Positions 52,511 through 61,976 of a stretch of 64,000 nucleotides of DNA are shown here, piece after piece. The stretch covers positions 62,001 to 126,000 of the forward strand of contig NZ_BIMK01000013.1 of NCBI RefSeq assembly GCF_004001045.1. Reading direction: 5' to 3'. Source of the DNA: Paenibacillus chibensis (lineage in GTDB: Bacteria > Bacillota > Bacilli > Paenibacillales > Paenibacillaceae). The notes beneath the pieces were generated by a model that saw only the letters and a program-made list of their open reading frames with translations, had not been told where the DNA came from and ran no database searches. Position numbers and translations under genes: made by a program. How positions within the stretch are numbered: the stretch's first letter is position 1; every line of letters starts with the position of its first letter.

Positions 52511-54187
52511 TTATTCCTCTCCGGCATCGACGAAGATGGTTAGGTTGGCGGAATCGGCTTCGCCGTCATATGTGCAGTCATCCATCACCGAGTGAAATGC
52601 AAACAGAAAGCTGCCTGTAACCTCCTCAGTGTTATGATGCAGATCGGTACCGACCCTAGTCGTGTAAACAATGACGATGCTTTGTGAAGGGCTTAAGCTC
52701 CCAAGCTCAAAGCCATGATTGAATGTAACGGGATGTTCGTTCATGGTGACGGTTCCTTGGTTGAAGACCGGTTTATTCTGTATCCAGCCCAGCATTTTCA
52801 CCTCAGCCGCCCAAGAGCCTTGATTCGTTACGGTAATGTGAAAGGACAGCGTTTCCCCAGGCTCTACAACATAATGTGCCGGAATGGCGGTGATTTGAAT
52901 ATCAGGCGCAAAAACTTCTACGGAAGCATGCTCCGATAAGCTGGTTTGCTGCACGACGCGACCATCAGGCAGCCGGAATGTAAACGGAGCCGCTGCTTGA
53001 TTGTTAGCCGAAACGGGATCGCAGCCGGTAATTTTGCAGACGAAAGCCTCAAAAGTAACTTCAGCATTCATGCCGGGTCTGATTGTCCCTAGAAAGAGGC
53101 CGTCCCGAGGCTTGGCGTCCTCATGATTCCGGTTATTCACCTTCAAACTGCCCGGTACGAATTCAATCTCCGGTGGCAAAATATCCTTAAAGGAAGCTTC
53201 GACCGCAAATCCGCCGACGTTCTGAATGACGCTGCTGTATTGAAGGGTGCATCCCGGCAAAGCTCTTTTTTTATCGACGGATTTGCTTATGGTTATATCC
53301 GGCTGAATCACAGTGACGAGCAGCTCATTGGCTGGATCACGGATTGGATCGGTGTTCATGTCGTACGATACTATACCCTGCAGGGTAAATGTATTGCTGC
53401 CAGTCATTTGGCCTACACGCAAACGAACCTTGATGACGATCGACATTCCCGGAGACAGTGTGCCGACAGGGATTCCGTTCTGAGGGCCGATAGAAGGAAA
53501 ATAAATATCTCCGATCATGACGCTTCCTGCGACGAAGATTATCCCTGGGGGCAGCGGGATGAACACGACTAAATTAGTGAGAGCAACATTCCCCAGATTC
53601 ATAATCGTCAGCGTATACATAATGACGTCTCCGGCGAAGGTTTGGCTCGTGCTCACTTCAGCCACGATGGAGACGTAATAGGGCAGAACCGACAGTACAA
53701 CTTCGTTGGATAGGATGGTGCCTGTGACGGTGCGGCCTTCCAAGGATTGAAACGAGTAGAATGCGCTCCCTGTATTGGTAAGCTGAAGCGATGCTGGAAT
53801 GGAGACCAATATCGCTTGGAACACAACCTGAACCGAAGATAAGCTGTGCACCGGCCCTACGTCGATGCCTGCGATGGGATCAGCCCCGGGAAGAGGAGCC
53901 CCGTTAACGATGGTACTGTTAGGAATGTAGGCTAATCCTTCCGGTAGCGTATCGAAAAGGGTTAATTGGGCATCTCTATTGCCGTCGTTCGTTATCGTAA
54001 AAGAGACCGTGAAGGGCTGGTTTAAGGTCACTTGCTGTTCGCTCAATCCTTTGACCATACGAAGGATGGGGCCCACCCAAGGGGTGTCTAAGATATTGGA
54101 ATAAGCGACACCTTGGGCATCCCCGATCTGAAATCGAACCATCGTTTGATTTCTCAGAATGAAATCAGATCTGAAGTCCTCGTTCAT
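52511..54187 (-). CDS. DUF11 repeat protein, downstream part of the giant repeat unit
   Basis: 558 residues with four diverged DUF11 (immunoglobulin-like) modules and a C-terminal domain. There is no signal peptide, membrane anchor or ribosome binding site; the ATG overlaps the stop of the upstream giant ORF by four bases (ATGA). The first 35 residues ('LRNQTMVRFQIGDAQGVAYSN') match the missing end of the last module of the upstream ORF ('LNNSATVSFTSGAFSGLANSN'), so the two ORFs share one domain. Either a frameshift split one gene of about 2,790 codons, or translation is coupled. Modules here are much less alike than those upstream. Role unknown; surface or spore-surface protein is a guess. 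Confidence 0.8.
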   Translation of the reverse strand: MNEDFRSDFILRNQTMVRFQIGDAQGVAYSNILDTPWVGPILRMVKGLSEQQVTLNQPFTVSFTITNDGNRDAQLTLFDTLPEGLAYIPNSTIVNGAPLPGADPIAGIDVGPVHSLSSVQVVFQAILVSIPASLQLTNTGSAFYSFQSLEGRTVTGTILSNEVVLSVLPYYVSIVAEVSTSQTFAGDVIMYTLTIMNLGNVALTNLVVFIPLPPGIIFVAGSVMIGDIYFPSIGPQNGIPVGTLSPGMSIVIKVRLRVGQMTGSNTFTLQGIVSYDMNTDPIRDPANELLVTVIQPDITISKSVDKKRALPGCTLQYSSVIQNVGGFAVEASFKDILPPEIEFVPGSLKVNNRNHEDAKPRDGLFLGTIRPGMNAEVTFEAFVCKITGCDPVSANNQAAAPFTFRLPDGRVVQQTSLSEHASVEVFAPDIQITAIPAHYVVEPGETLSFHITVTNQGSWAAEVKMLGWIQNKPVFNQGTVTMNEHPVTFNHGFELGSLSPSQSIVIVYTTRVGTDLHHNTEEVTGSFLFAFHSVMDDCTYDGEADSANLTIFVDAGEE

Positions 54188-57100
54188 ATCGCCGTAACCT
54201 GCACCTGGAACGTGACGGTAGAGGAGGCGCCTGCAGCAAGCGATCCTACTTGAATGCCCGTATTCGGATTCGCGGCGGGCTTGGGAACAGAGTCAATGGT
54301 CACGCTTCCTGTGACGAAGACCGAGCCGGCAGGAACCTGGTCAACGAGAACGACGCTGTTGACCGCCTCGATGCCGTTATTTGTCAAAGTAATGCTGTAG
54401 GTAATCGTATCGCCGACGACTGCATCGACGGAAGACGTACTCTTCACGACGGATACGTTCGGTGATGAAACCGGGATCGTTAATATATTGGAGAGCGAAG
54501 TGCCGGTCAGGATGCGTCCGTCTGGATGCTGGAAAGTGAAGTTGACCGTGGCTTGATTGACCAGCTGCTGTTGTGCGGGAAGCGTCTGTACGGTGACCTG
54601 CATTGTTACGCTCACGGTTACCGTGGCACCCGGCGGAATCGTGCCCGCATTGATCCCTGTGGAAGGATCTGCACCCGGTTGAGGCACGCCGTTGACCAGA
54701 ATGCTGTTCGGGACGAAGACAGCCCCCGCGGGAACCGGATCAATGACGGTAGCTACGGCAGGGAGGTTGCCTGTGTTTGTGAGGGCAACGGTATAAACTA
54801 TGGTATCGCCGATCGTCGCGTTCGAAGTATTTGCAGTTTTAACGGCACCGATCACAGCCTGGTAAATATTCAAATTAAGGGTGTTGGACGTCGATGATCC
54901 GGAGAAGGCTCCCGATGTGAAGCTGACTGAAGCGGCATTGGCGATCTGGCCGGAGAGCGGCACAGCCGATACGGTGACATTAAAAGCCACGGTTGTTGTC
55001 GCTCCAGGCGCAATCGTGCCTAATGAAAATCCGTTTGCAGGGTTCGCCGCGGGTACGGGGGTGCCGTTCACGGTGACGCTGCCGGCTACGAAAGTGGTCT
55101 GGGACGGAATGGCATCGGAGAAAATGACGTTAGTTACGTTCTCGATGCCATTATTGGTGACGGTTATCGAATATGGAATGACATCTCCGAGAGATGCATC
55201 CGGCATCGTGCTGGTTTTGATTAACGTGACATTTGGCGATGAGACAGGGACCGTGACGGTATTGGACGCAAAGGAACCATTGATGACACGTCCGTCAGGA
55301 AGCGTGAACGTGTATGTCGCCGATGCCTGGTTAATTAACTGCTGCGCAGGAGGTAACGAATTGACGATGACGGAGAACATGACCGTCGCGCCTGTAGCGA
55401 CAACGCCAAGCGGAATGCCGGCGGACGGATCGGCGCCGGGGAGCGGCTGATTGTTCAGAAGGACGCTGTTAGGCACAAACGTCGTTCCTGAGGGGATGGT
55501 ATCCGTCAATGTAACCGCCGCACCGAAATTTCCGGCGTTCGCAATGCTGATCGTGTATACAACCGTATCGCCCACGGTTGCTTTAGCGGTATTTGCGCTT
55601 TTGACTGCCGTGAAGATCGGCTGATACACGGGCGTTGTGACGGTATTGGAGAAGGTAACGCTTGAAAAAGCGCCTGACGTAAAGCTAACGGACGCCTGAT
55701 TACTGAGCGAAGCGGGCGTTGGAAGAGACGTGACTAAGGCATTAAATGCAACCGTAACGACACCACCGGGAGCAATCGAACCGATGATGATTCCGGTGGA
55801 AGGGTTCGCGCCTGGCTTTACCGTCCCGTTAATAGTTAGTGACCCTGTGACGAACGCGCTTCCTGCAGGTATGGGATCGGTAAAGAGTACATTGCTGACT
55901 GCCGCAATGCCGTTATTGGTCATGGTCGTAGTATAAGTGATGGTATCACCTACGGAAAGGGCAGTAGATGTTGTACTTTTGACGACAGCGACATTCGGCG
56001 ACGAAACCGGAATGGTTACGATGTTCGAAACGGATGATCTGTTAATCGTCCTGCCGTCAGGCAATGTAAATGCGACGGCTCCGGCTCCCTGATTCACGAG
56101 CTGCTGCGGAGAAGGCAGGGTGTTGATCACAACGGAGAAGACGACGATGGTCGTTTGACCGGGATTCACGACACCGGCATTCATACCGGTCGTTGGATCA
56201 GCCCCCGGCGCGGGTATACCGTTAACCAAAACGCTATTCGGAACGAAAGCCGTGCCTAGCGGTATGTTGTCAGTTATGGTGACTTGGGAACCGTAATTGC
56301 CTGAATTTACGATCGTAAACGTATAGCTCACGGTATCTCCGACCGTCGCGTTGTTTGTGCTGGCGCTTTTCGTGATGGCGATTACGGGTTGATAAACGGG
56401 CACCGTTACCATATTCGAATTGGCTAATCCTGAAAAGGCTCCCGACGTAAATGAAACGGTCGCTGAATTATTAAGCTGTGCAGGCGAAGGCACGGTGGTG
56501 ACAAGTATGCTGAAAGCAATGTTCACGGAAGCGCCTGGAGCAATGGATCCGAGCGTAATACCCACCGCTGGATTGGCTGACGGCGCCGGTGTTCCGTTAA
56601 TCGTCACGCTTCCCGTTACAAAAGTGCTTCCGGGAGGTATCGGGTCTGTGAACTGCACGTTATTCACCGCTTCAATGCCTGCATTCGTAACGGTTACGCC
56701 GTACACGATCGTATCGCCCACTGTAGCGGCTGTGGATGGCGAAGCTTTCACGACGGTGACGTTAGGCGAGGAGACTTGAAAGGTAACCGTGTTGGAAACC
56801 GCTGATCCGGACAGGGTTCTGCCGTCAGGCGGCGTGAACGTATAATTCGCTGTTGCTTGGTTACTCATCGTCTGCGGATTAGGCAATGTCGTCACCACGA
56901 TCGTGAATGTGATGACCGAGCTTGCGCCCGGGGCAAGGCTGCCCAGGCTGATTCCGGTTACAGGGGACTCGCCTGGAAAAGGAAAGCCGTTGATAATGAC
57001 GCTGTTAGGCGTAAATGTGGCTCCGTTCGGAATGGTATCTAAGAATGTGACGGCTGCGGCCAGGTTGCCTGTGTTGCTGACCGTAATGGTATAGGTGACG

Positions 57101-59870
57101 GAATCACCCACGGTAGCGTTGGTGGTACTGGCGGATTTCGCCAAAGAGATTTGCGGCTGAATGACCGGTGTAGACGTCACATTGGAAGAAGCTGATCCCG
57201 AAAACGTACCGGATGTAAAGCTCACTGTTGACTGGTTGTTGATCTGTGAAGGAATCGGCATGGTTATCCTCACCTCGAATGTTATGGTAGCCGCAGAGCC
57301 AGGGGCCAGGGTACCTATTGAAATGCCGGCGGACGGAACTGCAGCCGGGCGCGAAGCGCCGTTTACAATTACGCTTCCGGTAATAAAAGACAAGCTGGAA
57401 GGCAGAACATCTGTTAAAACGACATTATTCACATTGGCTGCGCCACGATTCGTCACGAGATTCGTGAATGTGAGGATATCACCCACAACGGCTATGCCAG
57501 CAGATACCGTCTTGACTACGCTGACGTTAGGCAGCGCAACCGGTATGGTAATCGTATTCGAGGAGGAGTTGACGCTAATTTGCCTGCCTCCGGGAAGCGT
57601 AAATATCGACGCGGCCGTTGCCTGGTTCACCAATTGTCTGGCTGCAGGAAGGGAGGTTACGTTAACGACAAAGCTGACAGTTGCCGAAGCTCCATTGGGC
57701 ACACTTCCTACTGGAATGCCTGTGAGAGGACTGATCCCGGGAGAAGGGATGTTATTGATCAATACGCTGTTTTCCACAAAGGTGCTTCCGTCCGGGATAT
57801 TGTCTGTCAGGGTCACTCCGGCAGAGATGTTGCCCGTATTGCTGACGGTGAAGGAATAGGTCAGGGTGTCACCAACGGTAGCATTGGTGGTGCTCGCGTT
57901 CTTCGTCACGGAAATGATCGCTTGATAGACGGGAATGGTCAGGGTATTAGACAATGAGGTTCCGGTGAAAGTTCCGGAATTAAAAGCCGCACTTGCCTGG
58001 TTCATCAGTTGAGCAGGATTAGGCAAAGAAACGATTTGAGTTTTGAAGGTGATCGTAGCAGCGGCTGCAGCGGCAAGACTCCCAATTTGAATACCGTTTA
58101 GCGGATTTGCGTTCGCGAGAGTGTTCCCGTTTAGCGTAACGCTGCCTGCTACAAACGAGGAACCGGCAGGAATGTTGTCGGAGACAACGACATTATTTAC
58201 CGCAGCAATTCCGTTGTTCGAGATCGCTAGCGAGTAAGTGACTACATCATTAACGGCTGCTACAGACACATTGGCAGACTTGACGATACTGACATTGGGA
58301 GCAGAGGCTTGGATGGTTACCGTATTCGAAGAAATGGTTCCCGATAAGCTCCGTCCGCTAGGCAGCTGATAGGTGTAGGAACTGTTTGCGGTATTTACGA
58401 GCGTCGGCGGAGTCGGCAGCGAGTTCAGTACAACTTGAAATGTCACCGTGATGGTTGCTCCTACTGCGACAGTGCCTGTATTGATTCCGGTTACAGGGGA
58501 GGCGCCAGGCAAGGATACGCCCTGTACAGTTACGCTGTTCACGACAAAGGCCGTGCCAGCAGGAATGTTATCGGTCAAGGTGACTTGAGCGGCAAGATTG
58601 CCTGTATTGCTGACCAGCAGCGTATATTGGATCGTGCTGCCTACTGTAGCTGTAGCTGTCGTCGCGCTTTTTACGATCGCAATCACGGGTTGATACACAG
58701 GCGTTGTAACCGTGTTGGATAGGGAAGTTCCCACAAAGGTGCCTGAGTTATAGGACACTTTTGAACTGTTGGACAGCTGGGAAGGGGAGGGGAGCGACGT
58801 AATCGTAACATTAAATGCAACCGGGACAGAGCCTCCGGCAAGTAAGCTGCCAAGCGTGATTCCGCTTGCAGGGTTGGCTGAAGCAACCGCTGTTCCTCCT
58901 ACGGTAACACTGCCGGCCACAAACGCGGTGCCCGCAGGAAGGGTATCGGTTAGCACTGCATTGGTTATTCCCTCCGTTCCGCTGTTGGTCACGACAGAAG
59001 TGTAAGTTAGCGTTTCCCCAACGGCAACATCGGACACATTCGAGCTTTTCACAACAGACACATTCGGTAAGGTTACCGGCACCGTAAGCGTATTGGATGT
59101 AGCCGAGCCGGATATTGTGCGTCCGTCAGGCGGCTGAAAAGTGAAAGCAGCGGACGCCGTGTTCACAAGCTGGGATGGCGAAGGCAGGTTATTGACTGTA
59201 ACCGAAAAGGTTACGGTTGACGTCGCTCCTGCTGCGATGGTGCCGATGGCGACACCGGCTGCCGGGTTCCCAACCGGAACGGCTGTTCCGTTGACCGTAA
59301 AGCTGCCCGTGATAAAGGTGCTTCCCGTCGGAATATTATCGGTAAACGTCACGGCAGCTCCGATGTTCCCGGAGTTTCTGACAAGTACCGTATACGTAAG
59401 TGCCGTTCCGACCGTAGCATTCGTTTTATTCGCGGTTTTGGTTAATGTAATGCTTGGTGCATAAACGGTAACCGTGACTGAATTGGAGGGAATGACGCCG
59501 GTAATGGTCGGTCCTCCGGCCACGCTTTGGAATGAAAAGGATGCGTTTGCGGTATTCACAAGCGTATTGGATGCTGGGATCGAAGTAACGGTCGCCCTGT
59601 ATGTAACGATGATCGATGCTCCGAAATTTAACGTTCCAAGCGGCGCTCCGGCAACGATATCATAGGTTGGCTTCGAGACACCGGCAACAGTGACGCTCCC
59701 GGATACCGCCGTGAGTCCGGCGGGGAGCGGATCGGTTAACACGACGCTGGTCGCATTCGCGGTTCCGGTATTGCTGACTGTAACTGTGTATGTTACTGTG
59801 TCGCCGAGAATAACGCTGCTGGTGCTTGCGGCTTTGACTACATTGATTTTCGGGGCGTTGATATCGACCT
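54184..59870 (-). repeat. DUF11 module array, 15 copies of about 380 bases in alternating A/B types
   Basis: Each module opens with a line like 'VSVVKS...VGDTITY' and contains 'PAGSTFVTGSV'. From module 2 they alternate: even modules carry 'NTGNLAA...LTDNIP' and a 'LPDGRTISG' loop, odd modules carry 'NNGIEAVNNV' and a 'SFTSGAFSG' loop. The true unit is therefore a pair of about 250 residues (750 bases), amplified about seven times. Confidence 0.85.
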
Positions 59871-60891
59871 GGATGGCATTGGCATTTACGCAATAGGCAT
59901 CGCCGGATGTCGTCAAAATCAACACTGCGGAAGATTGATTATTAACGAGTCGGGCCGAAATATCCACGTTGGTGATATCCCAGCCTTGGCGTCCGCCGGA
60001 AATATTCGTACCAGGAGCTCCGTTAGTTTGATTGCGCGTGCCGAACGTCCCGGTCGTATCGAGATTGCCGGAGTCGTTATTGATTTGGGAGGCGAAAAAG
60101 TTGGCGGCGAAGTTGTTGGGTCCGGACAGGGCTACAGCAGTCGCCGACGTCGTACCGAAAAGTGCTTGATCCCCTGTTCTGTTGGCATCGCCTTCCTGGG
60201 CACTGAATAACGCTCTTCCGCCTAAAGTACCAGATAGAGGCGTGGCAAATCCACTAAGAGTGGTGGTCACCGACCCGGCACTTGCCTGCACCAGTACCGC
60301 TCCGGCGCGAATGGACAGATTCCGAAAAGGGAGGGTAGGGTTCTGATAAATAACACCAAGTGTCCATCCTGCATGGTTTCCGGTAGGATCATTCGGAATG
60401 ACGATGGTACCTACGACGTTACCCGTCGTATAGGTACCCGCCCCGCCTTGCTGGATGAGTGTAGTTACATTCGCGGAACGGACATATGCGGTCATGTTGT
60501 TACCAAAATCGACGGAATTAGCCGTTGCGGGATCCGGCGTGACCGAGAAAGTACCGGCAGGTGTCGTAAGGGTAACCGGATTGTTGATAAAGCTGCTGAG
60601 ATCAATCTGTCCTGTAATAATATATGAACCGCCCCAGATCAGCTCGGCATATAAGACTGTGCTTCCAGAGGGCAGGACCAATTGGGCGGCTGAGCTGTTA
60701 TTGATGTACGCACTGGTAGTTCCTGCCGGATATGTGCCATACTGAGCGGCTGTATTGGTCGTAACAAATGCGCCAATGCTGTCCTGTGTCCCCGGCACGC
60801 CGGCAGTATCGGATCGGCTTAATCCCAGTGTATTTCCAGTAAAGGTTACGGCGCCGGTTGCATTGAATGTGGCTCGGACAATAAGAGGAAT
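54184..60891 (-). CDS. giant DUF11 repeat protein with apparent ATT start
   Basis: About 2,235 residues. An N-terminal domain of about 345 residues ('TGNTLGLSRSDTAGVPGT', 'GSTVLYAELIWGGSY', 'GRQGWDITNVDISARL') precedes 15 DUF11 modules of about 126 residues, the last one cut short. An earlier valine (GTG 60798) is not a believable start: the family sequence continues upstream (about 31 residues, 'VRATFNATGAVTFTGNTLGL') to an ATT at 60889-60891, seven bases after AAGGAGGTGAA, an exact match to the 16S rRNA end. There is no signal peptide, transmembrane helix or LPXTG motif. Upstream, a CATACTAAT box (60992-60984) faintly resembles a sigma-E -10. The composition is Thr/Val/Ser/Asn/Gly-rich and almost Cys-free. 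Confidence 0.85.
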   Translation of the reverse strand: MPLIVRATFNATGAVTFTGNTLGLSRSDTAGVPGTQDSIGAFVTTNTAAQYGTYPAGTTSAYINNSSAAQLVLPSGSTVLYAELIWGGSYIITGQIDLSSFINNPVTLTTPAGTFSVTPDPATANSVDFGNNMTAYVRSANVTTLIQQGGAGTYTTGNVVGTIVIPNDPTGNHAGWTLGVIYQNPTLPFRNLSIRAGAVLVQASAGSVTTTLSGFATPLSGTLGGRALFSAQEGDANRTGDQALFGTTSATAVALSGPNNFAANFFASQINNDSGNLDTTGTFGTRNQTNGAPGTNISGGRQGWDITNVDISARLVNNQSSAVLILTTSGDAYCVNANAIQVDINAPKINVVKAASTSSVILGDTVTYTVTVSNTGTANATSVVLTDPLPAGLTAVSGSVTVAGVSKPTYDIVAGAPLGTLNFGASIIVTYRATVTSIPASNTLVNTANASFSFQSVAGGPTITGVIPSNSVTVTVYAPSITLTKTANKTNATVGTALTYTVLVRNSGNIGAAVTFTDNIPTGSTFITGSFTVNGTAVPVGNPAAGVAIGTIAAGATSTVTFSVTVNNLPSPSQLVNTASAAFTFQPPDGRTISGSATSNTLTVPVTLPNVSVVKSSNVSDVAVGETLTYTSVVTNSGTEGITNAVLTDTLPAGTAFVAGSVTVGGTAVASANPASGITLGSLLAGGSVPVAFNVTITSLPSPSQLSNSSKVSYNSGTFVGTSLSNTVTTPVYQPVIAIVKSATTATATVGSTIQYTLLVSNTGNLAAQVTLTDNIPAGTAFVVNSVTVQGVSLPGASPVTGINTGTVAVGATITVTFQVVLNSLPTPPTLVNTANSSYTYQLPSGRSLSGTISSNTVTIQASAPNVSIVKSANVSVAAVNDVVTYSLAISNNGIAAVNNVVVSDNIPAGSSFVAGSVTLNGNTLANANPLNGIQIGSLAAAAAATITFKTQIVSLPNPAQLMNQASAAFNSGTFTGTSLSNTLTIPVYQAIISVTKNASTTNATVGDTLTYSFTVSNTGNISAGVTLTDNIPDGSTFVENSVLINNIPSPGISPLTGIPVGSVPNGASATVSFVVNVTSLPAARQLVNQATAASIFTLPGGRQISVNSSSNTITIPVALPNVSVVKTVSAGIAVVGDILTFTNLVTNRGAANVNNVVLTDVLPSSLSFITGSVIVNGASRPAAVPSAGISIGTLAPGSAATITFEVRITMPIPSQINNQSTVSFTSGTFSGSASSNVTSTPVIQPQISLAKSASTTNATVGDSVTYTITVSNTGNLAAAVTFLDTIPNGATFTPNSVIINGFPFPGESPVTGISLGSLAPGASSVITFTIVVTTLPNPQTMSNQATANYTFTPPDGRTLSGSAVSNTVTFQVSSPNVTVVKASPSTAATVGDTIVYGVTVTNAGIEAVNNVQFTDPIPPGSTFVTGSVTINGTPAPSANPAVGITLGSIAPGASVNIAFSILVTTVPSPAQLNNSATVSFTSGAFSGLANSNMVTVPVYQPVIAITKSASTNNATVGDTVSYTFTIVNSGNYGSQVTITDNIPLGTAFVPNSVLVNGIPAPGADPTTGMNAGVVNPGQTTIVVFSVVINTLPSPQQLVNQGAGAVAFTLPDGRTINRSSVSNIVTIPVSSPNVAVVKSTTSTALSVGDTITYTTTMTNNGIAAVSNVLFTDPIPAGSAFVTGSLTINGTVKPGANPSTGIIIGSIAPGGVVTVAFNALVTSLPTPASLSNQASVSFTSGAFSSVTFSNTVTTPVYQPIFTAVKSANTAKATVGDTVVYTISIANAGNFGAAVTLTDTIPSGTTFVPNSVLLNNQPLPGADPSAGIPLGVVATGATVMFSVIVNSLPPAQQLINQASATYTFTLPDGRVINGSFASNTVTVPVSSPNVTLIKTSTMPDASLGDVIPYSITVTNNGIENVTNVIFSDAIPSQTTFVAGSVTVNGTPVPAANPANGFSLGTIAPGATTTVAFNVTVSAVPLSGQIANAASVSFTSGAFSGSSTSNTLNLNIYQAVIGAVKTANTSNATIGDTIVYTVALTNTGNLPAVATVIDPVPAGAVFVPNSILVNGVPQPGADPSTGINAGTIPPGATVTVSVTMQVTVQTLPAQQQLVNQATVNFTFQHPDGRILTGTSLSNILTIPVSSPNVSVVKSTSSVDAVVGDTITYSITLTNNGIEAVNSVVLVDQVPAGSVFVTGSVTIDSVPKPAANPNTGIQVGSLAAGASSTVTFQVQVTAI

Positions 60892-61068
60892 AATTTCACC
60901 TCCTTAGCGTTGGTGGCTGTTCAAGCCGCTTTCTACGGCTTTGCATCAAATGCCCATTACCAGCGTATGAGCTGATGCTACAAATTAGTATGGCAATGGG
61001 TGCGATTCAAGCTGAATTTTGGTATGCTGGTTGTCGTCCCAGTGAATAGATAAGGATAAAATTAACCC

Positions 61069-61120
61069 TTGATATGAAACCATTTGGTTGTATATAATGA
61101 ATGTGAAACCTTAGGGTTTC
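61069..61120 (+). promoter_or_regulatory. promoter with downstream dyad, DUF3052 gene
   Basis: TTGATA (61069-61074), 18-base spacer, TATAAT (61093-61098). A perfect dyad GAAACC-TTAG-GGTTTC (61105-61120) covers the expected transcription start, a typical repressor position. The other half of this gap (60907-61068) shows no clear element. Confidence 0.65.
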
Positions 61121-61144
61121 GTAATTTACGAAGGGAAAGATATC

Positions 61145-61528
61145 ATGCCAAACGAAGAATTGTTAAAGAAGCTGCGTTACAAACAAGGACAGGCTCTCGT
61201 ATTGAATGGCCCGGAAAATTACTTATTGGGCATCGAAACTAGCGAGCATACCACCGCAAAGGTTCATTTTCTGCAGCTGTTCGTCAACAATGCGGAACAA
61301 GTTCGGGAATGGGTTCCCCAAGTGATCCCTCGTCTCGCGGAAGACGCTGTATTCTGGATTACTTATCCCAAACAGTCTTCCAAAGTGAAAACGGACATTA
61401 ACCGCGACAGCTTATGGAAGCTGGTAGAGACGATGGCTCCATATCGTCCCGTCAGCAATGTGTCCATAGACGATAAGTGGTCCGCGCTGCGTTTTCGGCA
61501 TGTGGATCTGGTTCAATCCAAAAAATAA
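61145..61528 (+). CDS. DUF3052-like protein
   Basis: 127 residues. 'LRYKQGQALVLNGPENYLLG', 'FLQLFVNNAEQV', 'DAVFWITYPKQSSKVKTDIN' and 'DDKWSALRFRHVDLV' fit the DUF3052 family, a methyltransferase-like fold without recognised SAM motif; function unknown. AAGGGAAAG precedes the ATG. An AHSA1-domain gene and an ArsR regulator follow in the same direction with short gaps, suggesting one transcript. Confidence 0.8.
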   Translation: MPNEELLKKLRYKQGQALVLNGPENYLLGIETSEHTTAKVHFLQLFVNNAEQVREWVPQVIPRLAEDAVFWITYPKQSSKVKTDINRDSLWKLVETMAPYRPVSNVSIDDKWSALRFRHVDLVQSKK

Positions 61529-61548
61529 GATCTGGGAGGTTTTTACAC

Positions 61549-61974
61549 ATGGAAGCATCGAATCATGCAGCGCTGCCGGATATCCGGCATACAGGTGTTT
61601 TTAAAGCGTCCATTCGCAAAGTATGGGATGCGGTTGCCACGGCAGAAGGGTTGACAGCCTGGTTCATGCCTAACGATTTTGAGCCGGTTGTCGGTCATGA
61701 GTTTCATATCAACGCAGGTCCGTTTGGCATGTCGCCATGCAAAGTGACGGAGATCGACCCGCCCCGCAAGCTTTCGTTTCTCTGGGGAAAAGACTGGACG
61801 CTCACATTTGAATTGAAGGAAATCGGAGAGACCACGGAAGTGACGATCATTCATTCCGGCTGGAACGAAGAGATCCTAACCGAATTCGGTCAGCCCCATA
61901 CCGCCATCCGCGGCGTAATGGATCAGGGCTGGGCAGGATTGCACCAAAAGCTGCGCGACTATGTCGAGGGCTAA
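61549..61974 (+). CDS. SRPBCC/AHSA1-domain protein
   Basis: 141 residues from ATG 61549 behind GGGAGG (a longer frame overlaps the previous gene). START-like hydrophobic-cavity fold: 'FKASIRKVWDAVATAEGLTAWF' (split around residues 15-36), 'KVTEIDPPRKLSFLWG', 'TEVTIIHSGW' and C-terminal 'GVMDQGWAGLHQKLRDYV'. These proteins are commonly paired with the ArsR-family gene found two bases downstream. Ligand unknown. Confidence 0.87.
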   Translation: MEASNHAALPDIRHTGVFKASIRKVWDAVATAEGLTAWFMPNDFEPVVGHEFHINAGPFGMSPCKVTEIDPPRKLSFLWGKDWTLTFELKEIGETTEVTIIHSGWNEEILTEFGQPHTAIRGVMDQGWAGLHQKLRDYVEG

Positions 61975-61976
61975 TC

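Noticed and set aside
54184..59870. Possible CRISPR array or non-coding satellite
   Set aside because: The repeats are long (about 380 bases), in frame and code for a recognisable module; there are no short identical repeats with unique spacers.
54250..60745. Many plus-strand open frames opposite the DUF11 array
   Set aside because: They recur with the repeat period and have low-complexity content, so they are mirrors of the repeated coding sequence.
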